Positions 50,731 to 60,490 of a DNA stretch of 64,000 bases are shown here, piece after piece. Source of the stretch: Dyadobacter sp. CY347 (GTDB lineage: Bacteria; Bacteroidota; Bacteroidia; Cytophagales; Spirosomataceae); NCBI RefSeq assembly GCF_021502655.1, contig NZ_JAKFFT010000007.1, forward strand, positions 248,001 through 312,000. Direction: 5' to 3'. The translations under genes and the position numbers were made by a program. Position 1 is the stretch's first letter; every line of letters starts with the position of its first letter. The notes beneath the pieces are model-generated. The model was not told the origin of the DNA. It saw only the letters and a list, made by a program, of their open reading frames with translations, and searched no databases.

Positions 50731-53700
50731 ATGAAAAATAAGCTTTTGGCAACCTTGCTATGCTTTCTCTGCGCATATGCACACGCCCAGCAAACGAATA
50801 CACGCAACTACGTGATCACAAAAACCTACAAACAATCCGGTGCGAATTCGGACGATGTAGGTAAGGTGGTCACACAAGTTGCATATTTCGATGGCTTGGG
50901 TAAGGCCATTCAAACTGTAACTGTGGGTCAAAGCCCCGCAGGCCAGGATTTCGTTGAACCCGTTGAGTATGATGCAGCCGGGAGAATTCAGAAAAAATAT
51001 TTGCCATATGTTTCTGCTGGTAATGGTGCTTATCAGTCCAGTGCATTTTCAGCCGCTACGAGCTGGTACATTGCTAATAGTTCCGGCCTTGCGGCAAGTG
51101 ATTTGGGAAGACCGTTTTATGAAACAATTTATGAGCCGTCCCCGCTGAGCCGCGTTTCCAATGAGCGGGCATCCGGGAATAAGAGTGCAAACTCGACAAT
51201 AAAATACAAAGTTAACGCTGCTGCCGAAGTTAAACGGTACGACTATAATCCGGCAAATAACACCATTGCCTTGGTCGGTAATTATGCAGCCGGTGCACTT
51301 CTGCGCACGCAGCATATAGATGAGCAAGGCAATGTGTCCAGCGAATACACGGATATGTTAGGCCAAATGATCTGCAAGCAGATCGTCGCTTCTGGTCAGG
51401 CCACACTTTCCACGTACTATGTTTATGATGATTTGGGACTTTTGCGTGCCATTTTGCAACCCAATTATCAGGATGCAGCTTCGCTGACAGATCATGCCTT
51501 CTCTTATGACTATGACGACCGCGGCCGGATGATTGCGAGGAATGTTCCAGGAGGTGGTAAAACCGAATATGTGTACGATCAGTACGACCGGCAGGCCCTT
51601 TCCCGCGATGCGAACCAGTTGCAACGGGGCGTTTGGGCCTTTACCAAATTCGATGCGCTAAACCGGCCCATCATTACCGGCGAAATTACGTCTGCCTCTT
51701 CGCGGGCAGATTGGTCTGTAATTGTCGATGCTGCAACCCAGCATCACGAGGACCGGAATAATGGCGCCGTCGCCGGATATACGCTAAATAAAACTGCACC
51801 TAAGAATGCCGCTGAGGCCAATATTCTTAATGTTACATTCTATGACGATTATGCCTTTTTGAAAGCCAGTCATTTCACGTTTGATAATTCGATTGTCTCT
51901 TCTTTTAATGCCAATGTCAAAGGTCAGGTCACAGGTGCACGTTCACGGATGCTTCCTGGAAATGGGGCGCAAGGTGGTTTTTTAACAAATGTGGTTTACT
52001 ATGACGTAGAGTATCGTCCAATCCAGAATACGCGCGACTTATATGACCTTGGTGCAGGCAGATATGAGCGCCATACTAAAATCTATAAGTATGATCTGGC
52101 GCCCGTTTTGTCTTCGGAACACATTATTCACTGGCATACCGCAAGCCAGGCTTATGGACTAATCCGGACTTTTGAATATGACCATGCCGACCGGCTTCTC
52201 GGAATAAAAGAAGAAATTCAAACCCCTGTGGACAATGCCGATGGTCTGTCAGCCTCTTACCGTTACAATGCATTGGGCAGCATGCAGAGCAAGTGGTTCC
52301 ACAATGTGGCGACCAACCAATTCCGTATCCGGACAGATTATATATACAACATACGGGGCTGGTTACATGAGGGAAAATCAGTTTATAAAAAGCAGAAAAA
52401 CGGGCCTGATATTTCATTCTTCGGATTTGGTTTGGTCTATGCAAACGGGAACAGTTATACGAATGGCAATATCAGTCAAACACAATGGATGGAAAAGGAT
52501 GCATCGGCCTACTCCAAAGGGCTAAGCTTTACTTACGACGGGGCCGACCGGCTGACAGGCTCATCTGGTTTGAATGGTTACACCAACACTGAGGCAGGCA
52601 TTACTTACGACAAAAATGGAAACTTAAAGACACTCGTGAGGGCTGGCTCAGCCACAGATAACCTTTCATATAATTACCAGGGTAATAAGCTTTCAGTAGT
52701 CACGGATGCTTCTGCCAGTAACCTGGGCGTAAAAAAAGGCGCAAGTAATTACACCTATGACGGCAACGGAAATATGATTTCTGACGGAAACAGAGGTGCA
52801 ACCATTACCTACAACTATCTCAACCATCCTAGAACGGTTACAATGAATGCCAAAACTCAGGTTTATGATTATGACGCTAGTGGCGTGAAACATAAATATG
52901 CCGCCGATACACTCATTTTGAAATATGAAGGTCCATTTGAATACCGTCAGATCGGCGCGAACAATGTGCTATACAGAATTGCATTACAGGAGGGTCAGGC
53001 AAAGATTGACAAAGGAAAAATAATACGAGAATATTATCTTAAAGATCATTTAGGAAATATCCGGGTCGTTTTTGACGAGTTAGGGCAGGTCAAGCAAAAG
53101 ACTGACTATTATCCTTTTGGGTTGTCCATCAGCGGTGATGATGCCGCTACAACACCAGCGACCAGAAACAACGTCAACCGTTTCCTGTACAACAGCAAGG
53201 AACTGCAAGCCGGCAGCGGCTATCTGGATTTCGGAGCCAGGATGTATATGCCTGAGGTTGGAAGATGGGGAATGACTGATCCTTTGGGAGAAGAATTCTC
53301 TGATGAGTCACCATATTCCGCATTTAAGAATAATCCGCTCAGGTTTGTTGACCCGGATGGACAGGCTCACGTTGATGTTGAACAAAATAGGGATGGCACT
53401 TATACAGTTGTTGGAGGCCAGGCTAATGCAGACATGAATATTTATTTAGTAGATGGAAATGGAAATCGAACTGGTAAAATCGTTGGTGAAATGCTTACAC
53501 AATATTCGTTTCATAGCAATAACGGTAATGCTATTATCGGTGCAGTAATTGATCCTAAGGATAAGTCAGGAAGCAACTTTCTTAATGAAGAAATTATTAG
53601 AGATAATCCTAATCTATTTCAATATATGATTAACGCTACTGGTGGCGAAAAATACGATTTCAAAACAAGGGGAATGAACGAGAATCGAGATGATATGAGC

Positions 53701-53997
53701 CGGACACAGTATGCTTACAGGGGAATGAGCTACAAAGGAAAAGTCGCTTCCGCACGCGATATAGGAAATTTTGGAGCTGGCTATATTGCAGGGCGAAATG
53801 GTCTTGGATGGAGCATTGCGAGATTGGGTTTTGACGCGTTGGAAAGTTACCAGCAAAGTGCGTTTACAAGAGAGGGTGAACCAACACAACACGCACAAAA
53901 GATTGGATTTAGCGAAGGTTCTTCGGTTTTTCAAAAACTTAAATTTAAAAGAGAATGGCAAAGAGCGATCAACCCATTACCACATGGGAAATGGTAA
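50731..53997 (+). CDS. RHS repeat protein with C-terminal toxin-like domain
   Basis: 1088 residues: signal peptide (ending YAHAQ), a DUF6443-like start (RNYVITKTYKQSG, VAYFDGLGKAIQTV), many YD repeats (such as YDYDDRGRMIARNVPGGGKTEYVYDQ, in part), and the RHS core (about 765-875: YYLKDHLGNIRVVFDE, GLSISG, YLDFGARMYMPEVGRWGMTDPLG, NPLRFVDPDGQ). After DPDGQ a 213-residue variable tail follows. It contains Asp976-Phe-Lys, Asp1010-Ile-Gly-Asn-Phe-Gly and EPTQHAQKIGFSEG (about 1050-1063), which resembles polymorphic toxin type 44. This is a typical toxin position. The tail is AT-richer than the core. The identity of the toxin is from memory and needs a profile search. Confidence 0.85.
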   Translation: MKNKLLATLLCFLCAYAHAQQTNTRNYVITKTYKQSGANSDDVGKVVTQVAYFDGLGKAIQTVTVGQSPAGQDFVEPVEYDAAGRIQKKYLPYVSAGNGAYQSSAFSAATSWYIANSSGLAASDLGRPFYETIYEPSPLSRVSNERASGNKSANSTIKYKVNAAAEVKRYDYNPANNTIALVGNYAAGALLRTQHIDEQGNVSSEYTDMLGQMICKQIVASGQATLSTYYVYDDLGLLRAILQPNYQDAASLTDHAFSYDYDDRGRMIARNVPGGGKTEYVYDQYDRQALSRDANQLQRGVWAFTKFDALNRPIITGEITSASSRADWSVIVDAATQHHEDRNNGAVAGYTLNKTAPKNAAEANILNVTFYDDYAFLKASHFTFDNSIVSSFNANVKGQVTGARSRMLPGNGAQGGFLTNVVYYDVEYRPIQNTRDLYDLGAGRYERHTKIYKYDLAPVLSSEHIIHWHTASQAYGLIRTFEYDHADRLLGIKEEIQTPVDNADGLSASYRYNALGSMQSKWFHNVATNQFRIRTDYIYNIRGWLHEGKSVYKKQKNGPDISFFGFGLVYANGNSYTNGNISQTQWMEKDASAYSKGLSFTYDGADRLTGSSGLNGYTNTEAGITYDKNGNLKTLVRAGSATDNLSYNYQGNKLSVVTDASASNLGVKKGASNYTYDGNGNMISDGNRGATITYNYLNHPRTVTMNAKTQVYDYDASGVKHKYAADTLILKYEGPFEYRQIGANNVLYRIALQEGQAKIDKGKIIREYYLKDHLGNIRVVFDELGQVKQKTDYYPFGLSISGDDAATTPATRNNVNRFLYNSKELQAGSGYLDFGARMYMPEVGRWGMTDPLGEEFSDESPYSAFKNNPLRFVDPDGQAHVDVEQNRDGTYTVVGGQANADMNIYLVDGNGNRTGKIVGEMLTQYSFHSNNGNAIIGAVIDPKDKSGSNFLNEEIIRDNPNLFQYMINATGGEKYDFKTRGMNENRDDMSRTQYAYRGMSYKGKVASARDIGNFGAGYIAGRNGLGWSIARLGFDALESYQQSAFTREGEPTQHAQKIGFSEGSSVFQKLKFKREWQRAINPLPHGKW

Positions 53998-54470
53998 AAG
54001 TGTTATTGAAAATGGTAGGGATTTGTTTTGCAATATTTGCGATTTTTTTGATATGTCGTGATCAAACTCGGACATTTTACTGCTTACCGAACGGACAGTG
54101 TGTAACTGTATGGAAACGTATGGGGAATAATTGTTATATTATTCCGGATAAGTATTACGGAATATTTACTCCATCACTCAGTCATATTGAAACATCCAAC
54201 ACTCAATATTTGACATTGTATTTTAATGATAATTATCCAAAAAGCATTGTTGTTCGAAATCAGGGAAACATTACTGGGAAACGAGAGATTAAAATCATTA
54301 TTTATCCTTATGGAGATTGGAAATTAAGCGGATACTCGGAGGATAATCGATCAGTATTTTACGAACGAAATGCTCGGAAGTTTAGAGATGTTAAAGCTCA
54401 TATTGATTATATTGATTTAGACATTAAAGAAAATTATGGAAGGGATAAAAACGGAAAAAAATTTCAGTAG
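53955..54470 (+). CDS. Candidate immunity protein, membrane-anchored
   Basis: 171 residues if ATG 53955 is used, overlapping the toxin gene by 43 bp. ATG 53991, overlapping by 7 bp and giving 159 residues (MVKVLLKMVGICFAIFAIFLIC), starts directly at the membrane segment and is equally likely. One transmembrane helix near the N-terminus is followed by a periplasmic beta-rich domain (CVTVWKRMGNNCYIIPDKYYG, ITLYFND-like strands). The gene is AT-rich, unlike the YD genes. Overlap with the RHS tail, small size and AT content are classic for an immunity gene. Membrane anchoring suggests that the toxin is met in the periplasm or at the membrane. Confidence 0.7.
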   Translation: MAKSDQPITTWEMVKVLLKMVGICFAIFAIFLICRDQTRTFYCLPNGQCVTVWKRMGNNCYIIPDKYYGIFTPSLSHIETSNTQYLTLYFNDNYPKSIVVRNQGNITGKREIKIIIYPYGDWKLSGYSEDNRSVFYERNARKFRDVKAHIDYIDLDIKENYGRDKNGKKFQ

Positions 54471-54544
54471 CTGGTAACAGTAAGAACAAATATCAAATAA
54501 CTAACCACAAATAAATCATTTCTAACAATTCAAATCACATTACT

Positions 54545-55699
54545 ATGAAAAAGCAAATCACACGCACTACTCAACTTTTCTCAAATATTTTAATTGTTTT
54601 ATTACTTTCAACCCACGCAATGTCTGTGGCTCAGGGGAAGTTCTCAGAGGGTTATTTGATTACTATTCAAGGCGATACGATTCGTGGTGTGATCAAGAAT
54701 GAAGATTGGGCGGAAAGCCCCCAGACGATTAAATTCAAGGCTGTTAGCGGTTCATTACAGAATTTTTCAGCTGCTGATTTACAGGGTTTTAATATTGTTG
54801 AAACAAACGAAATTTACAAGAGCAAAAAGATTGGTCTTCTAAACATTAGCTCTACCAGACGTTATGTGGTAACGCCATCGCTGGAAGCGGTTGATTCAGT
54901 TCAGTTGTTTTTAAAAGAGGTTGTAAAGGGGAAAAGTGCTTCACTTTACCTTTTCTTAAATTCTCTCGAACAATCACATTACTTTATAGAGTGGAATGGG
55001 CAGTTGAAAGAGCTTATTAATTATGATTATCATAAAGTGATTGACAATAAACTGCACCTTCTTTTGATTGATGAGTATCGGAATCAGCTCCTTACATTCA
55101 CGTCCGGCCTGGACAATTTCAACGAGCTCCTTCCTCTTTACCAGGAAAAACATTTGAAGGAATATATTGAAAAATTAGATCATGTTATTTCAGATAATAG
55201 TAACGTGTCTCTATCTCGTGAAATGCCAATAACTTACGATCTGGACATCAATGCCGGTTTGGAAAACTGGAAAGAATCAGGCATTACATTAAACAATAAA
55301 TTTAGCTATGGTCTGGGAGTGAGGATAAATTTTCCACGCAAATTTCAGAATAGATATATTAAGGTTAATTTGTTCCTGACGCCTAATCTACTGGTTAGAT
55401 ACGATTTTAATGCCTATAAGCAAGTCGTGCTAAGAACATTGGAAGTGGCCGTAGGAAGTCATTTCGGGGCAGGCACATTGCGCCCATACATCGGTTTTCA
55501 TTACAGCGGCGTATCTCACGGTTACCGATCAGATTTTCTCGGTTTTCAGGGAGGAATTAGTTTTAAGCGCAGAATTTGTCTGGATATAGCGCACTTTATA
55601 AATCTTAATTCAGTATTTACGGCAACAGGTTTTTTAACACGCCCAAGAGTCGCTTTACATTACTTTTTTGATTTAAATTTCAAGCGGTTCAGAGCATAA
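54545..55699 (+). CDS. Secreted hypothetical protein with barrel-like C-terminus
   Basis: 384 residues with a signal peptide (ending MSVAQG). An N-terminal domain (FSEGYLITIQGDTIRGVIKNEDW, in part) is of the kind seen in Bacteroidota proteins that sense or bind at the outer membrane. The last part has strand-like segments (YGLGVRINFPRKF, VNLFLTPNLLVRYDF, FLGFQGGISFKRRICLDIAHF) ending DLNFKRFRA, like a barrel. No family was recognised. It follows the immunity gene by 74 bp on the same strand and may be unrelated to the toxin. Confidence 0.68.
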   Translation: MKKQITRTTQLFSNILIVLLLSTHAMSVAQGKFSEGYLITIQGDTIRGVIKNEDWAESPQTIKFKAVSGSLQNFSAADLQGFNIVETNEIYKSKKIGLLNISSTRRYVVTPSLEAVDSVQLFLKEVVKGKSASLYLFLNSLEQSHYFIEWNGQLKELINYDYHKVIDNKLHLLLIDEYRNQLLTFTSGLDNFNELLPLYQEKHLKEYIEKLDHVISDNSNVSLSREMPITYDLDINAGLENWKESGITLNNKFSYGLGVRINFPRKFQNRYIKVNLFLTPNLLVRYDFNAYKQVVLRTLEVAVGSHFGAGTLRPYIGFHYSGVSHGYRSDFLGFQGGISFKRRICLDIAHFINLNSVFTATGFLTRPRVALHYFFDLNFKRFRA

Positions 55700-55723
55700 C
55701 GACCGTTGAGAAACCGGCCACAT

Positions 55724-56155
55724 TCACTCCGGAACAAGCTCATACTCATTTACCGTATTCCCGGTCTTCCGGCTTTCATTCGTCCGTTTTAGTAACAGCC
55801 TGTCCTGCGTGGGTTTTTCGGTGATGTAAAATTCAATGTTACCGGCTGATCCGGTTGGGGGTGGGGAGAGGTTTTCGAGGATGAGGCGGTTGTTGTCGGG
55901 GGAAAGGGACCATTGTCCGGATAATGTGCGGCCATCGACGTCTGTAAAACGGACCTGTTCCTTACTTGTCAGGTCTAGGCGGAAGCGGGCGTAGCCGGGT
56001 TTGGTGTTTCCGGCATTTCCTTCCGTAAAAACCGCTGCGCCATTTTCCTTTACAGATTTCGCCTTCCAGATCCGCCCAATGTCGGCCGGTTCTACTTTTT
56101 TGGGCTGGCAGGCAGCAAAAAGCAATAATGCGATCAGATACAGGTTCTTTTTCAT
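55724..56155 (-). CDS. Small lipoprotein, lipocalin-like
   Basis: 143 residues: MKKNLYLIALLLFAAC with lipobox Cys16, then a short beta domain (DIGRIWKAKSVKENGAAVF, LSGQWSLSPDNNRLILENL, QDRLLLKRTNES). It resembles small lipocalin-type envelope proteins (DUF-like), without a known ligand. It starts 2 bp after the stop of the FnIII/T9SS gene, so it is the last gene of the minus-strand operon. Confidence 0.72.
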   Translation of the reverse strand: MKKNLYLIALLLFAACQPKKVEPADIGRIWKAKSVKENGAAVFTEGNAGNTKPGYARFRLDLTSKEQVRFTDVDGRTLSGQWSLSPDNNRLILENLSPPPTGSAGNIEFYITEKPTQDRLLLKRTNESRKTGNTVNEYELVPE

Positions 56156-56157
56156 GT

Positions 56158-58452
56158 TTAATAGAGCAATACTTTTTGTTTGATCAATGTCTTTTCAGCA
56201 TCCAGGACGGCGATATAAATGCCCACGGGGAGCAAGGATAGGTCTAAGGTCATGTTTTGGGTCAAACTTGCTGTTTTTACTGCCGCGCCGCGGGTGTTAT
56301 ACAAGGTCATCTTCCCTGAAACCGGGTGCTTTAATGTTACGTGCAAGGTCTTTTCGTGTATATAAATCAGATTTTCCTGCGCTTGCGGCTCGGTGCCCGT
56401 AATGATTTGACTGGCAGCCACTTTCACAACGTCGCTATAAGGTGAGGCGCCTGCGCTGTTGACTGCTTTAATCCGATAATAATAATCGTACACATCCAAA
56501 ATCTCACGGTCGGGGAACTGGGTTGTGTTGGCTGCCTGGCTGCCAATCTGTTTGAAATCGGCATTGGGTTTTCGGGAGCGCTCAATGATAACAGTTGTTG
56601 CATTGGAGGATAACGTGGCCCATTTCAGCTGCACGAGATCGTAGTCAACGGGCGTTGCCGTGAGGTTTTTGGGCTTATCGGGAATCGGTGCTTTGCGCGT
56701 GGTTGCATCCGCAACATTGCTGTATCCAGAAGGCCCGATAGCATTCACGGCCCGGATCCTGAAATAGTATTTGGTCTCCGAGCTGAGATCTTTGTTCTGA
56801 TAACTCTTCACATTCGCACCCAGGTCGGCAATTTTGGTGAATGTTGTGCCATTAGTTGAGCGTTCGAGCTGAAAACCCGTTTCATTACCCGAAACATCTT
56901 CCCATTCCAGATTGATCTGGTCGTAACTGATCGTTGTGGCGCTCAGCCTTCCCGGTGCATTTGGCGTAACATCCAATGTGGTAGCATCCGCAATATTGGA
57001 AAAAATGGACGGGCCTGAGCCATTCACCGACCGCACGCGATACCAGTATCGGGTCGCCGGTTGGAGTCCGATATTTTCGTAGGTGGTAGTATTTGCGTTA
57101 ATATCAGCGATTTTGGAGAAGCTCGTGCCGTCTGTTGAACGTTCCAACTCAAATCTGGCTTCATTCGTTGCCTGGTCTTTCCAGGCAAGGTTAATCTGGC
57201 TGCTGGAAATGGTTTTGGCACTCAGACTGGTAGGTGCGCCGGGCGGAACATCAAATGTAGTTGCTTCAGCCACATTCGAAAATCCCGAGCTCCCGATCGC
57301 ATTTTTGGCCAGAATCCTGTACCAAAATTTGGTTAATGTGGGAAGGCCCGTATTGGAATAGCTCGTCGTGTTAGCAGGTAAGTCTGTCAGCTTGCTGAAA
57401 TTGTTTCCGTCCGATGACCGCTGCAACTCAAATTCTGTCTCGTTTTCAGAAACATCTCCCCAAGTAAGGTCAATTTGTGTATTAGAAACCGGTGTAGCGC
57501 TCAGTCTTTGTGGCGCATTGGGTGCAATGTCGGGCGTTGTAGCATCGGCCACATTGGAATAATCCGAAGTTCCGCCGCCATTCCTCGCTAAAACCCGATA
57601 CCAATATTTTGTTTTGGGATTGACGCCATTATCCTCGTAAGACGTCGCATTTGCGCCCGCATCACTGATCTTGGAGAAATTACTGCCATCCTGCGAACGC
57701 TCAATCTCAAATCCAGCCTCATTATCAGCATTATCCGACCATGTCAGATTGATTTGCCGGGCATTGGCAACCGTTGCGGCAAGTCTCGATGGCGCTGCTG
57801 GTTTGGGAACGGCCCGGGTTACGCAGCTCTCATTCGAGTAACCCGATTCTCCACCAGCATTTACCGCTTTTACCCGATAACAATAGTTGTTGCCTGCGGT
57901 TGTGGTTCCGTCATTGTGGCTGAGTGACCTGCTGTACGGAACCCGCGTCAGTAAATTAAATCCACCGCCATTCTCAGAGCGTTCCAGCAGAAAAGTAACG
58001 CCGTCGCTGTTATTTCCCTGCCAGGTTATGGCTATTCCGCGGCCCGAAATGTAGAATGCTTCAAGGTTGCCCGGGGTTGCGGGCGGGGCAATAGGCGTTG
58101 TGACACGGACTTCATTCAGCTCACCGCCGCAGGATTTATCGCATGTGGCCGTTACCCGGTAAACGTAAGTCCGGTTTTCTTGCACGGTTTTGTCCTGATA
58201 CGAGAATGTGGTTCCGGATAAATTACCTGAAATCGCAGTAAAGCGCTGGCCAAAACCATCTTCTTTGCGCTCAACCACAAACACTTCTACCGAGGAAGGA
58301 AGCCGGTCCCAGGACAGGTCCACCTGCTGATACGAAACCACATCGGCCCGTAACATAGCGCGCTGCGCAAGGCTGGTTTTTGGCAGAAGCAGCACATTGC
58401 TGATGCAAAGCACGAGAAGTAAAAAAGGATGATATAATGTTCGATTTTTCAT
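56158..58452 (-). CDS. Seven-domain fibronectin type III protein with T9SS sorting domain
   Basis: 764 residues with a signal peptide (ending TSLAQ). Seven FnIII domains of about 93 residues follow, five with near-identical openings (PNAPGRLSATTISYDQINLEW, PPGAPTSLSAKTISSSQINLAW and so on). The spacing is about 279 bp, and the DNA identity shows recent duplication. The C-terminal type A T9SS domain is GIYIAVLDAEKTLIKQKVLL. It is a surface-exposed or released adhesion-type rod. It is 28 bp downstream of the 665-residue FnIII gene. Confidence 0.88.
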   Translation of the reverse strand: MKNRTLYHPFLLLVLCISNVLLLPKTSLAQRAMLRADVVSYQQVDLSWDRLPSSVEVFVVERKEDGFGQRFTAISGNLSGTTFSYQDKTVQENRTYVYRVTATCDKSCGGELNEVRVTTPIAPPATPGNLEAFYISGRGIAITWQGNNSDGVTFLLERSENGGGFNLLTRVPYSRSLSHNDGTTTAGNNYCYRVKAVNAGGESGYSNESCVTRAVPKPAAPSRLAATVANARQINLTWSDNADNEAGFEIERSQDGSNFSKISDAGANATSYEDNGVNPKTKYWYRVLARNGGGTSDYSNVADATTPDIAPNAPQRLSATPVSNTQIDLTWGDVSENETEFELQRSSDGNNFSKLTDLPANTTSYSNTGLPTLTKFWYRILAKNAIGSSGFSNVAEATTFDVPPGAPTSLSAKTISSSQINLAWKDQATNEARFELERSTDGTSFSKIADINANTTTYENIGLQPATRYWYRVRSVNGSGPSIFSNIADATTLDVTPNAPGRLSATTISYDQINLEWEDVSGNETGFQLERSTNGTTFTKIADLGANVKSYQNKDLSSETKYYFRIRAVNAIGPSGYSNVADATTRKAPIPDKPKNLTATPVDYDLVQLKWATLSSNATTVIIERSRKPNADFKQIGSQAANTTQFPDREILDVYDYYYRIKAVNSAGASPYSDVVKVAASQIITGTEPQAQENLIYIHEKTLHVTLKHPVSGKMTLYNTRGAAVKTASLTQNMTLDLSLLPVGIYIAVLDAEKTLIKQKVLLY

Positions 58453-58480
58453 TGTTCAGGAAGTGAGATAGTGCCAGTTT

Positions 58481-60478
58481 TTATTTCCAATCAACTTTTA
58501 CCGGGTCCGTTGCGGCACTTTCACGGTTATCGGCTTCTACGGCTACCACATGATAATAGTAGCCGACGCCCGGTGCCGCCTCGCGATCGATGAACGCATT
58601 TTGCGTTCCTAATGCTGATGCGATCAGCCTTGGCTTTTCGGTTTTTTCTGTGAAGCGGTAAATCAAAAATTTCTCCGGGTTTTTTAGTGGAGCATCCCAG
58701 CTTACCCGCACGCCTTTGTCTGTTGAGAGCACATTCAGACCGTAAACGGGCAGCACCGCGTCCAGGGGTTTGAAATATTCGATTTCGGTGCTGGGGCCGC
58801 TTAATTTTTCATTCAGACCGTAAGCCTTAATGCGATAAATGTATCGAACACCTTGTTTTACCGTGCTGTCTGCGAAGTTGTTACGGTTGTTATCTTCATC
58901 TTTTTGCCGGTAAATTTCTTTGAATGCTTTTTCATTAGCCGCCTTTCTTTCAATGATATAACCTAAAATGTAGGGGTCAATGGATCTCATATTTTCCCAA
59001 ACCAGCAACGCGCGGTCATACTGAGGAATCATTTCGGGGTTAATGGGTGTGGCGAGACGCTCGGGAAATAGGGGTTGCGAATAGAGGATCTCGCTCATGG
59101 GTCCCATATTGTAGCTTGTGTTAACAGCCACGACAGCCCACCGGTAACCGGTGCCCAAAGCGAGCTTCTTAACAGGAACCTGATATTTTAGATCCTTACC
59201 AGCCAGAATAATGTCCGAATAGCGTTGCAACGAATCGGTTTGCCCAGCGGCGAAATAAATGTAATAGCCATGTGTATCAAAATCAGCCGGTTGCCAGCGG
59301 AATGTGAGCGTGTCACTGGATGTTTTCAGCTGAAAATGGGTAGGCGCCACTAATGCTGGCCGACTCGCTTTCAGCATTCCCGAAACTTTGACCGACTCTC
59401 CGGAAGTTTCGTAAGTCCCATTCAGCCGGATTTGGTAATAATATCCCTGCACCGGCTCCACACGGTTGTCATAATAAACCGTATCGGTAGGAGTTGCTAT
59501 GCCGATTTGTTGAAAACCCACATCAAATTTTTCGCTGCGCCAGATCTCAACCGAACGAAGATCTTTGGTCGAAGAAAGCTTCCAGGAAACGGCAATGGCA
59601 TTTTCGGCCTCATGGGAAACAGTGTTAATGTAATGAATAACAGGGATTTCTTCTTGCGGGCGAAGATTGGCAATGGTAACCGTGTCCGACGCGCCGCTTT
59701 CGTTCCCCAAAAAATCTTTGAGATAAACAACATAAGAATAAAGCATCTTCCGGCGCACATTCGGATCGGTAACAACGAGGAAAAGCGAATCTTTTTTCCC
59801 TTTTCTAAAACCCCATTCCGCACCGCATTCCGCAAAATCGGTCTGACCGTAAGTTGCCCGCAAAACGCGCGCGCCGGCAATGTAAGGATTGGGTTTTTTT
59901 AGTAAATATTGAATGTTAACAACCTGCCCATTCGCATTTTGACTGACAGCCATGGCAGTTGTAGCGAGTTTTGAACCAGGCACTGAAACTGTCCCTGGAT
60001 TATAAAAAACCCCTTCCCGCGATTCCAATGCGCGGACCCGGTAATCATAACGCTTGCCCTGCATTACATCCGTATCCAGGAAACCGAGCCCTAATGCTTC
60101 CAGATACTGCGGATTTTCGCCGTACGCACCCAAAGAATCTACATGTGAGGCATTCCGATAGCGCGTATATAGCAATGCGGTAAGTGAATCGTCCGGAATT
60201 TCATACATGGGGTTTTTAGCAGAAAGCAATGTAAGCCGGGCAACAAGGTCTCTTGCGCTGATCGGGCCTTTGTCGGTGGTGCATACGGGTTGCCAATCCG
60301 GTTTGGCCGTTGCTTTGCCGGTTTCCAGCCGCTCCACCACATATTGCGGTCCATGCAACAATTTGTCAATCTGGATAAACACTCCGTACGGACCAGCAGC
60401 GGCTTGCGGTTTTTGCGCTTGCAATGCAACTGGGTACAAGCAAATCATTATCAGCGCTTTGTATAATATATTTTTCAT
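58481..60478 (-). CDS. Fibronectin type III-like secreted protein
   Basis: 665 residues with a signal peptide (ending PVALQAQ). The first 190 residues are a distinct domain (GVFIQIDKLLHGPQYVVER), then several FnIII-like units (IPVIHYINTVSHEAENAIAVSWKLS, ALVAPTHFQLKTSSDTLTFRW, RLATPINPEMIPQYDRALLVWENM, all given in part). There is no T9SS domain at the end (EADNRESAATDPVKVDWK), unlike its neighbour. It lies 12 bp after the giant gene, so co-transcribed. It is probably periplasmic or surface-associated with the giant protein. Confidence 0.8.
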   Translation of the reverse strand: MKNILYKALIMICLYPVALQAQKPQAAAGPYGVFIQIDKLLHGPQYVVERLETGKATAKPDWQPVCTTDKGPISARDLVARLTLLSAKNPMYEIPDDSLTALLYTRYRNASHVDSLGAYGENPQYLEALGLGFLDTDVMQGKRYDYRVRALESREGVFYNPGTVSVPGSKLATTAMAVSQNANGQVVNIQYLLKKPNPYIAGARVLRATYGQTDFAECGAEWGFRKGKKDSLFLVVTDPNVRRKMLYSYVVYLKDFLGNESGASDTVTIANLRPQEEIPVIHYINTVSHEAENAIAVSWKLSSTKDLRSVEIWRSEKFDVGFQQIGIATPTDTVYYDNRVEPVQGYYYQIRLNGTYETSGESVKVSGMLKASRPALVAPTHFQLKTSSDTLTFRWQPADFDTHGYYIYFAAGQTDSLQRYSDIILAGKDLKYQVPVKKLALGTGYRWAVVAVNTSYNMGPMSEILYSQPLFPERLATPINPEMIPQYDRALLVWENMRSIDPYILGYIIERKAANEKAFKEIYRQKDEDNNRNNFADSTVKQGVRYIYRIKAYGLNEKLSGPSTEIEYFKPLDAVLPVYGLNVLSTDKGVRVSWDAPLKNPEKFLIYRFTEKTEKPRLIASALGTQNAFIDREAAPGVGYYYHVVAVEADNRESAATDPVKVDWK

Positions 60479-60490
60479 ATCAGAAATTGA

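Noticed and set aside
53955-53990. Taking the 171-residue start of the immunity gene as certain
   Set aside because: The ATG at 53991 starts right at the membrane helix and overlaps the toxin stop by only 7 bp; both starts are possible.
56700-57840. Long, spaced DNA repeats
   Set aside because: They are duplicated fibronectin-III domains in a coding frame, not a mobile or CRISPR element.
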